From the NCBI GenBank assembly GCA_035628035.1, contig DASPKS010000254.1:1-5568 (forward strand): a DNA stretch of 5,568 nt, given 5' to 3'. The position numbers were made by a program, and so were the translations under genes. Each line of letters begins with the position of its first letter. Positions within the stretch are counted from its first letter, which is position 1. Below are positions 1-4,841 of this stretch, one piece after another. Origin of the DNA: DASPKS01 sp035628035 (GTDB lineage: Bacteria > Bacteroidota > Rhodothermia > Rhodothermales > Rubricoccaceae). Below the pieces are notes generated by a model that saw nothing but the letters and a program-made list of their open reading frames with translations, was not told the origin of the DNA and did no database searches.

Positions 1-81
1 CCCGGCGGCGTCGGCCCGATGACCATCGCGATGCTGCTGAAGAACACGCTCCGCGCCGCGGAACAGCGCGACGGGGGGTAA
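1..81 (+). CDS. folD: FolD C-terminus (methylenetetrahydrofolate dehydrogenase/cyclohydrolase), 5' truncated by the window
   Basis: Only the last 26 codons and the TAA stop are present. The visible peptide begins PGGVGPMTIAMLLKNTL, which is the highly conserved C-terminal motif of FolD, and ends with a short charged tail (RAAEQRDGG). FolD is a cytoplasmic bifunctional enzyme. It oxidises 5,10-methylene-tetrahydrofolate to the methenyl form with NADP+ and hydrolyses that to 10-formyl-tetrahydrofolate for purine and formyl-Met-tRNA synthesis. The gene lies 33 nt upstream of gnd on the same strand, so co-transcription with the pentose phosphate genes is possible. The catalytic lysine and the Rossmann region lie outside the window, so only the family assignment can be supported. 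Confidence 0.85.
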   Translation, partial: PGGVGPMTIAMLLKNTLRAAEQRDGG

Positions 82-95
82 CGTCCCCACGGCTA

Positions 96-114
96 CCCCC
101 CCTCCCCTCTCTCC
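96..114 (+). promoter_or_regulatory. 19-nt pure pyrimidine tract immediately before the gnd start, no Shine-Dalgarno
   Basis: All 19 bases between positions 96 and 114 are C or T, and they abut the gnd ATG at 115. There is no purine-rich ribosome binding site in the folD-gnd gap. None is apparent before zwf, pgl or the lipoprotein gene either. Weak or absent Shine-Dalgarno sequences are known for Bacteroidota, where initiation relies on other leader features. A role for this tract in translation, for example as a ribosomal protein S1 contact, is inference. It may simply reflect GC-rich composition. Confidence 0.35.
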
Positions 115-1077
115 ATGCACCTCGGGATGATCGGCCTCGGCCGGATGGGCCTGGGCCTCGCCGCGCGCCTCCTCAAGACCGGGCACACCGTCGTCGGCAC
201 CGACCGCAACGCCGACACCGTCGCCGACCTCGTCACGACGGGCGGGCAGGCGGCCAACGACGTCGCCTCGCTCGCCGGGGCGCTGAGCGCCGGCCCCCGA
301 GCCTTCTGGATGATGGTCCCGGCCGGCGCCCCCGTCGACGGTGTCCTCGCGGAGCTCGGCCCCCACCTTCGAGCGGGCGACGTGGTCATTGATGGCGGCA
401 ATTCCTTTTATCAAGACTCCCAGCGCCGCGCTGCGGCTCTCGGAGAGGCTGGCATAGCGTACCTCGACGTCGGCGTGTCCGGCGGCATCTGGGGCGAGGA
501 GAACGGGTTCTGCCTGATGGTCGGCGGCGACGCCGAAGCGGCCGAGCGGCTGCGACCGCTCTTCCAGGCGCTCGCTCCCGCGCCCGACAAGGGCTGGGCC
601 TACGTCGGCCCGAGCGGTGCCGGCCACTTCACCAAGATGGTCCACAACGGGATTGAGTACGGGCTGATGGAGGCCTACGCCGAGGGGTTCGCCCTGATGA
701 AGGCGAAGACGGAGTTCGACCTCGACCTCGCGCAGGTCGCGGCGCTCTGGCAGGAAGGCGGTGTCATCCGGTCGTGGCTACTCGGGCTGGCCGGCCGTGC
801 CCTCGCCACCGACGGCACGCTTGAGCACATCCAGCCCGTCGTAGCCGACTCCGGCATGGGCCGGTGGACCTCGATGGAGGCCATCGCGCTGGGCGTGCCG
901 TTGCCCGTGCTCACTCTCGCCCTCCACGAGCGGTTCACCTCCCGCGACGCCGTCGGCTTCGCCCACCGCCTCCTCGCGGCGCTCCGCCACGAGTTCGGCG
1001 GCCATGCCATCGTCTCTACCCCCGCCCGGGACCCTGTCGCGGAAGCGCCACCGGGGGCCCCCGCCGTACACGACTAG
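115..1077 (+). CDS. gnd: 6-phosphogluconate dehydrogenase, decarboxylating, short (about 300-residue) type
   Basis: Catalyses oxidative decarboxylation of 6-phosphogluconate to ribulose-5-phosphate, the last step of the oxidative pentose phosphate pathway, in the cytoplasm. The 320-residue protein opens with the Rossmann motif GLGRMG (residues 7-12). It carries the substrate-binding DGGNS (93-97) and SGG (122-124) and the active-site block KMVHNGIEYG. There, K174, H177, N178, E181 and Y182 fall in the same pattern as the catalytic Lys183, Asn187 and Glu190 of the sheep enzyme. The length matches the short bacterial class (YqeC/GndA-like), not the 470-residue long form. After strand 2 the sequence is TDRN, with D30 where long NADP+ enzymes have Asn before the Arg. 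This could favour NAD+, but specificity cannot be settled by reading. The last 18 or so residues are an Ala/Pro-rich tail beyond the usual family end. The ATG at 115 places the Rossmann strand at the normal distance. zwf follows after 3 nt. Confidence 0.95.
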   Translation: MHLGMIGLGRMGLGLAARLLKTGHTVVGTDRNADTVADLVTTGGQAANDVASLAGALSAGPRAFWMMVPAGAPVDGVLAELGPHLRAGDVVIDGGNSFYQDSQRRAAALGEAGIAYLDVGVSGGIWGEENGFCLMVGGDAEAAERLRPLFQALAPAPDKGWAYVGPSGAGHFTKMVHNGIEYGLMEAYAEGFALMKAKTEFDLDLAQVAALWQEGGVIRSWLLGLAGRALATDGTLEHIQPVVADSGMGRWTSMEAIALGVPLPVLTLALHERFTSRDAVGFAHRLLAALRHEFGGHAIVSTPARDPVAEAPPGAPAVHD

Positions 1078-1080
1078 GCG

Positions 1081-2475
1081 ATGCCGCCCTTCCTGTTCGT
1101 CCTCTTCGGCGCAACGGGTGACCTCGCCCGGAAGAAGTTGCTTCCTGCGCTCTACCATGCTTCCGCCGAGGCGGAGGAAGGCTTCGTCGTGCTCGGCGCC
1201 GCCCGCGCCGCCGGCACGGACGTCTCCTGGCGGAAGGACGTCGAAAAGGCCCTCGTCGCGGCCGACGTGCGCGTGACCGCCGCGCGGCGGTGGGCGCGGA
1301 AGCACTGCTACTACGTGTGCGTAGCCGACCAGGGCGGCATCGCGCCCGTCTTCGACCGTGCTGAGGAGCTGGAGGAGATGCACCCGACGGCCGGCAACCG
1401 CGTCTACTACCTCGCCGTCCCGCCGAAGGCGTTCGGGCCGACCATCGAGACCATCGGAGCGCACGAGGAGGCGTGCCCGCGCGAGGGGTGGTCGCGCCTC
1501 GTCGTCGAAAAGCCCTTCGGGCAGGACCTGACCTCGGCCCGCGCGCTCAACGCGCTCGTCCACCGCTACTTCGAGGAGAACCGCGTCTTCCGCATCGACC
1601 ACTACCTCGGGAAGGAGACGGTCCAGAACCTCCTCGTCTTCCGGTTCGCCAACGCGCTCTTCGAGCCGATCTGGAATCGGCGGCACGTCGAGTCGGTGGA
1701 CATCCTAGTGGCCGAGCGTGTGGGCGTGGAGGGCCGCGCCGGGTACTACGACGGTGTTGGTGCCCTCCGCGACATGATCCAGAACCACCTCACGCAGCTC
1801 CTCGCGCTCGTCGCGATGGAGCCGCCGGCGGTGTTCGACGCCGACGGGCTCCGGCAGGAAAAGGTGAAGGTGCTCCGCGCGGCCCAGGTGGACCCGCACG
1901 AGGCGGTGTTCGGGCAATACGGTCCTGGTCCTGACGGCGAGGAGGCCTACACCAAGCACGAGGGCGTCCCGCGCGGCTCGAAGACGCCCACCTACGCGGC
2001 CGTGCGCGTGCGCCTCGACAACTGGCGGTGGCAGGGGGTCCCGTTCCTCCTCCGCACGGGAAAACGGCTCAAGGAGCGCCGCACCGAGATCACCGTCCGC
2101 TTCCGCCGCGCGCCCGTCCGCCTGTTCCAGCGCGACGGCGCGTGCGACCTCACCGGCAACGTCCTCCGCATCCGGCTCCAGCCCGACGAGGGGTTCCGCC
2201 TTGCCTTCGAGGTGAAGGCCCCGGGCGATGCTTTTGCAGTGACGACGCAGGAACTCGACTTCGGCTACGAAGAGGCCTTCGGCCGCCTCCCCGATGCCTA
2301 CGAGACCCTCCTCCGCGAGATCGGGCAGGGCGACCCCCTCCTCTTCGTCCACGCCGACGAGGCCGAGCACTCGTGGGCGCTCTACGCCCCCCTGCTCGAC
2401 GGCGAGCACGAGATCCACCGTTACCCCTCCGGCTCCTGGGGGCCCGACGCCGCCCGCCAGCTCTGGTACGACTGA
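1081..2475 (+). CDS. zwf: Glucose-6-phosphate 1-dehydrogenase
   Basis: Oxidises glucose-6-phosphate to 6-phosphoglucono-1,5-lactone with reduction of NADP+, the committed step of the oxidative pentose phosphate pathway, in the cytoplasm. The 464-residue protein has the N-terminal dinucleotide motif GATGDLA (10-16) and R42 in the position of the arginine that contacts the NADP+ 2'-phosphate. It has EKPFG (143-147), the family signature RIDHYLGKE (171-179, with D173, H174, K178) and the catalytic base H236 in the QNH context. The D173 to H236 spacing of 63 residues equals that of Asp177-His240 in the Leuconostoc enzyme. RTGK (325-328) and the C-terminal YPSGSWGPDAA (448-458) are also present. 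It is slightly shorter than the usual 480-500 residues, with no motif missing. It starts 3 nt after the gnd stop, and its TGA shares the final A with the pgl ATG, so translation of the three genes is probably coupled. Confidence 0.97.
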   Translation: MPPFLFVLFGATGDLARKKLLPALYHASAEAEEGFVVLGAARAAGTDVSWRKDVEKALVAADVRVTAARRWARKHCYYVCVADQGGIAPVFDRAEELEEMHPTAGNRVYYLAVPPKAFGPTIETIGAHEEACPREGWSRLVVEKPFGQDLTSARALNALVHRYFEENRVFRIDHYLGKETVQNLLVFRFANALFEPIWNRRHVESVDILVAERVGVEGRAGYYDGVGALRDMIQNHLTQLLALVAMEPPAVFDADGLRQEKVKVLRAAQVDPHEAVFGQYGPGPDGEEAYTKHEGVPRGSKTPTYAAVRVRLDNWRWQGVPFLLRTGKRLKERRTEITVRFRRAPVRLFQRDGACDLTGNVLRIRLQPDEGFRLAFEVKAPGDAFAVTTQELDFGYEEAFGRLPDAYETLLREIGQGDPLLFVHADEAEHSWALYAPLLDGEHEIHRYPSGSWGPDAARQLWYD

Positions 2476-3185
2476 TGGCGGACGTCCGCGTCTTCGACGA
2501 CCCGCCTGCGCTCGCCGCCTCCGCCGCCGGGCACATCGCCGGCGTGCTCCGCGAGGCCATCGCGCTCCGGGGCGAGGCGCTCCTCGCCCTCACGGGCGGG
2601 CGCACCATTGCTCAGACGTACCGCATCCTTGCCACCGAGGGCGAAGACGACCTCGACTGGTCGCGAGTCTTCTTCTTCTTCAGCGACGAGCGCTGTGTGC
2701 CGGCGGAGCATCCCGAGAGCAACTACGGGATGGTCCGCGAGGCGCTCCTCACCCCCCTCCGCATCGGTGAGGACCAGGTGTTTCGGATGGAGGGCGAGCA
2801 GGAGCCCGAGCAGGCGGCACACGTCTATGAGACGGGCCTCCGCGACCACCTCGGTGACGACCTCCCCCTCTTCGACCTCGTGCTCCTCGGGCTTGGCGAG
2901 GACGGCCATGTGGCGTCTTTATTCCCCGGCACCCCCGCGCTCCATGAGGAGGACCGATGGGTCGTCCCGGCACAGGCGCCGTCTTCGAGCCCCGTGCGCG
3001 ACCGTCTTACCCTCACATTGCCCGTCCTCAACAGTGCGCGGGAGGTGCTGTTCGTCGTCAGTGGCGCTGGCAAGCGTGAGGCCGTCCGCCGCGCACTCGA
3101 GGGGGACACCGCCCTGCCCGCTTCGCACATACGCCCGAGCGGACAGGTGACCTGGTTTCTGGATGCGGAGGCGGCTGCGGCGTAA
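2475..3185 (+). CDS. pgl: 6-phosphogluconolactonase (SOL/DevB type)
   Basis: Hydrolyses the lactone produced by Zwf to 6-phosphogluconate, the substrate of Gnd. The 236-residue protein belongs to the NagB-like fold 6PGL family, at its typical length. The motifs in order are the phosphate-binding TGGRT (40-44), FFSDERCVP (68-76), ESNYGM (81-86) and the diagnostic LGLGEDGHVASLFPGT with H145 as the likely catalytic histidine. Then come SGAGKREAV (196-204) and the terminal WFLD (227-230). The open frame extends upstream to 2028 inside zwf, but that extension is arginine/proline-rich shadow sequence. The start at 2475 overlaps the zwf stop by one base (TGATG) and gives the normal N-terminus, so it is preferred. 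As the last gene of the run it completes the pathway. No clear intrinsic terminator with a T-tract follows. Confidence 0.96.
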   Translation: MADVRVFDDPPALAASAAGHIAGVLREAIALRGEALLALTGGRTIAQTYRILATEGEDDLDWSRVFFFFSDERCVPAEHPESNYGMVREALLTPLRIGEDQVFRMEGEQEPEQAAHVYETGLRDHLGDDLPLFDLVLLGLGEDGHVASLFPGTPALHEEDRWVVPAQAPSSSPVRDRLTLTLPVLNSAREVLFVVSGAGKREAVRRALEGDTALPASHIRPSGQVTWFLDAEAAAA

Positions 3186-3221
3186 GGCGGCGGCTCGGTA
3201 GGTCCTCCACCACGAATCGCT

Positions 3222-3235
3222 CTGGGTGCTGGGTG
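3222..3235. repeat. Tandem duplication of a 7-mer (CTGGGTG x2)
   Basis: Two perfect adjacent copies of CTGGGTG occupy 3222-3228 and 3229-3235, followed by further G pairs and triplets up to 3244. It lies 36 nt after the pgl stop. It could be a slippage product. The run of G-triplets might also adopt a two-layer G-quadruplex, but the loops are irregular and nothing else supports a function. Confidence 0.5.
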
Positions 3236-3247
3236 GGAAGGTGGCAG

Positions 3248-3329
3248 CCCGGGAAATAAGTCAATGGAACCTTTGATTATTCCGCCGCTTCAAGGAATTA
3301 GGCCACTGGCCCCTTGCTTATTTCCGGGG
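3248..3329. repeat. Long inverted repeat enclosing nested hairpins (candidate structured leader RNA or small palindromic element)
   Basis: The left arm 3248-3260 (CCCGGGAAATAAG) pairs with the right arm 3317-3329 (CTTATTTCCGGGG) at 12 of 13 positions, with one G-G mismatch at 3251/3326. Directly inside the right arm, CCTTG (3312-3316) pairs with CAAGG (3291-3295). Within that, GGCC (3301-3304) pairs with GGCC (3308-3311) across a 3-nt loop. On the left side, TCAATGG (3261-3267) mirrors CCTTTGA (3270-3276). The whole 82-nt element therefore folds on paper as a three-way junction with no unpaired base between the outer helix and either hairpin. It sits 40 nt upstream of the lipoprotein start. 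Whether it acts as RNA leader, terminator or DNA element is unknown. Confidence 0.6.
3261..3276. promoter_or_regulatory. 16-bp imperfect palindrome, operator-like
   Basis: TCAATGG-AA-CCTTTGA is a 7-2-7 dyad matching at 6 of 7 positions per arm (the mismatch is T3265 against T3272). A dyad of this size in an AT-richer spot upstream of a gene is the usual shape of a dimeric repressor or activator site. No regulator gene is in the window and I do not recognise the motif, so this is only a candidate. It may instead be one arm of the larger fold at 3248-3329. Confidence 0.3.
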
Positions 3330-3368
3330 GGTCGAGAGGCCCGCCGCTCTTTCAAAGCCCCTGCCCCC

Positions 3369-4736
3369 ATGAACCGCCTCCCGCTCCCCCTCCCCGCGCT
3401 CCTCGCGGTGCTCGTGATCTACGGATTCGTGTCGTGCCGGTCGTTGAGCACGCGTGGCACCCCTGTGAATCCTGCCGTCCGTGCCTATGAAGGGGACTTC
3501 GGGGAAGCAGTGGCCTCCACGGGCGAGAACCTCTGGGAGGACGGGCGCCGCGTCTTCCGCCGGGAGACGTTCGGCAGCGAGGACTTCTGGGGCGGCCAGC
3601 TCCAGCTCCACGAGGTCATCAATGGCGAGGAGCGCGGCGGAGTCGGGCCGGGGCTCACCGCGCGGCAGGCGCTCGCCCTCGGCCTGAAAGTCGACATCGA
3701 CCACCTCCCCAGCATCCTCGTTCAGGCGATCCGAGGCGGATCCGTGAGCCTGGACGCCGTCACGACGACGCTGGAACTGCTGAAGGCGGACGCGGTGGTG
3801 GGCGTGCGGGGGTTCTTCGACGACCCCGGCGACCCGCTGCGCCTGACCTCCATCGGGATCACCTGCGGATTCTGCCACTCCACCGTGAACGACGAGTTCA
3901 TGGCCGGCATCGGCGACCGGATGGACGGCTGGCCGAACCGGGACCTCGACGTGGGCGCGATCATCGCGATGGCCCCGAACCTCCGCCCGTTCGAGGAAGC
4001 GCTCCAGCTGGACAGCGCGAGCATCCGGCGGGTCCTCCGGAGCTGGGGCCCCGGGAAGTACGACGCCGCGCTGAACCACGACGGGCGCGCCTTCCGACCC
4101 GACGGGCGGTCGGCGGCGGTGGTCCTTCCGGCTACGTTCGGGCTGTCGGGCATCAACCTCCACACCTACACGGGCTGGGGGTCGGTGACGCACTGGAACG
4201 CCTACGTCGCCGTGACGCAGATGCATGGCAAGGGGACGTTCTTCGACCCCCGCCTGAACGACCCCGAGCGGTTCCCCATCGCGGCGCGGACGGGCGCGTG
4301 GAATGTGCGGAACGAGCCGGACCTCGTCACGCCGCACCTGGCGGCGCTCCACTTCTACCAGCTCTCGATGCCGCCGCCGCGTCCGCCGGAAGACTCTTAC
4401 GACGCGCGGGCGGCAGCCCGGGGTGCGGCGGTCTTCCGCGGGCGCGCCAACTGCGCGCGGTGCCACGTGCCCCCGCTCTTCACCGAGCCGGGATGGCCGA
4501 TGCATACGGCCGAGGAGATCGGGATCGACGACTTTCAGGCCAGCCGCTCCCCCGAGGGGCGGTACTACCGGACCACGCCCCTACGTGGGCTCTTCGTGCG
4601 GATGAAGGGCGGGTTCTACCACGACGGCCGCTTCCCGACGCTCGAGGCCGTGGTCAACCATTACGACCGGCACTTCAGCCTGCGCCTAACGGAGCAGGAG
4701 CGGAACGACCTGATCGAGTACCTGAAGTCGCTCTGA
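3369..4736 (+). CDS. Di-heme c-type cytochrome lipoprotein, peroxidase/MauG-like C-terminus, function unknown
   Basis: 455 residues from the ATG at 3369. The start gives a lipoprotein signal peptide: M-N-R, a hydrophobic stretch (residues 4-21) and the lipobox FVSC with C23 as the acylated cysteine. This predicts export and membrane anchoring outside the cytoplasm. An in-frame ATG at 3264 would add 35 non-conserved-looking residues and bury the signal peptide, so it is not preferred. Two CXXCH haem c sites are visible: CGFCH (166-170) and CARCH (362-366). Between them lie conserved-looking blocks DGWPNRDLDVGAI (186-198), WGPGKYDA (226-233) and a Trp/His-rich segment around 270-289. The C-terminus has TTPLRG (402-407), KGGFYHDGRFPTLEAVVNHY (413-432) and LTEQERNDLIEYLKSL. 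It resembles the C-terminal domain of bacterial di-heme cytochrome c peroxidase and MauG. The 196-residue spacing between haems is wider than in classical peroxidases. I recognise a conserved family but know no function. An electron-transfer or oxidase/peroxidase role is inference. Confidence 0.85.
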   Translation: MNRLPLPLPALLAVLVIYGFVSCRSLSTRGTPVNPAVRAYEGDFGEAVASTGENLWEDGRRVFRRETFGSEDFWGGQLQLHEVINGEERGGVGPGLTARQALALGLKVDIDHLPSILVQAIRGGSVSLDAVTTTLELLKADAVVGVRGFFDDPGDPLRLTSIGITCGFCHSTVNDEFMAGIGDRMDGWPNRDLDVGAIIAMAPNLRPFEEALQLDSASIRRVLRSWGPGKYDAALNHDGRAFRPDGRSAAVVLPATFGLSGINLHTYTGWGSVTHWNAYVAVTQMHGKGTFFDPRLNDPERFPIAARTGAWNVRNEPDLVTPHLAALHFYQLSMPPPRPPEDSYDARAAARGAAVFRGRANCARCHVPPLFTEPGWPMHTAEEIGIDDFQASRSPEGRYYRTTPLRGLFVRMKGGFYHDGRFPTLEAVVNHYDRHFSLRLTEQERNDLIEYLKSL

Positions 4737-4745
4737 GGGCAAGCC

Positions 4746-4841
4746 CTACCGGAGCACGGTGAGCGGGCGGGTAACAACCGAGCCCCCGGACTCGGCGCAG
4801 GAGAAGTAGACGCCTGTAGGGAGCGCCCCCGAGGAGGACGC
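4746..4841 (-). pseudogene. Relic of a type IX secretion C-terminal sorting domain
   Basis: Reading the minus strand directly after the TAG stop of the dehydrogenase, in the same frame, gives 31 codons and a second TAG (4748-4746). The peptide begins ASSSGA, continues LPTGVYF, SCAE and ends SGGSVVTRPLTVLR. This follows the end of Bacteroidota/Rhodothermota type IX (Por) secretion sorting domains, which typically read [LA]-[PA]-[AST]-G-V-Y-[FV], five variable residues, G-G, several residues, then R-x-[LM]-T-V-[VL]-R and stop. Only this last third is present; the rest of a normal 70-80-residue domain is missing, and no start codon serves it. It is most simply the 3' remnant of a deleted secreted-protein gene. 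Readthrough of the dehydrogenase stop would fuse it to a cytoplasmic enzyme, which seems unlikely. Chance resemblance cannot be excluded. Confidence 0.5.

Larger units (their letters stand above)
3186..3368 (+). promoter_or_regulatory. Intergenic region between pgl and the lipoprotein gene, probable promoter/leader
   Basis: This 183-nt gap holds the only AT-richer stretch in the window (about 3252-3325), the likeliest place for the lipoprotein promoter. TTTG at 3272-3275 resembles the -33 element of Bacteroidota promoters, but I find no convincing TAnnTTTG partner at the right distance, so no promoter is called precisely. The first third is G-rich: CTGGGTG is repeated in tandem at 3222-3235. 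An imperfect hairpin (GG, T bulge, GCTG at 3225-3231 with CAGCCC at 3245-3250) could end the pgl transcript, although no T-run follows. The inverted repeat further on is listed separately. Confidence 0.4.

Noticed and set aside
778..1686. 302-residue minus-strand open frame across the gnd-zwf junction
   Set aside because: It is antisense to two unmistakable enzymes, rich in Arg/Glu/Val/Gly as expected from reverse-frame GC-rich codons, and shows no motif or domain.
2028..2474. Upstream extension of the pgl frame inside zwf
   Set aside because: It translates to low-complexity Pro/Arg sequence. The lactonase N-terminus begins normally at the ATG overlapping the zwf stop.
3349..3357. Short palindrome CTTTCAAAG before the cytochrome start
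   Set aside because: It is only nine bases with a one-base centre. It cannot form a hairpin and is too short to support an operator.
3264..3368. Longer cytochrome start at 3264
   Set aside because: It adds 35 residues ahead of a good lipoprotein signal peptide and starts inside the inverted repeat. It is kept only as a minor alternative.
3318..4505. 395-residue minus-strand open frame opposite the cytochrome gene
   Set aside because: Its composition (Arg, Val, Glu, His, Pro) is the mirror of high-GC codon use. The plus strand carries CXXCH motifs, a signal peptide and family-like blocks.
4736..4747. AGGG-CAAG-CCCT hairpin at the cytochrome stop codon
   Set aside because: It has a four-base stem with no following T-run, which is expected by chance in this composition.
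4778..4795. Hairpin CCGAG/CTCGG with an 8-nt loop as a bidirectional terminator between the convergent genes
   Set aside because: The stem is only 5 bp, no T-tract lies on either side, and the same bases read as the sorting-domain relic. It is too weak to call.
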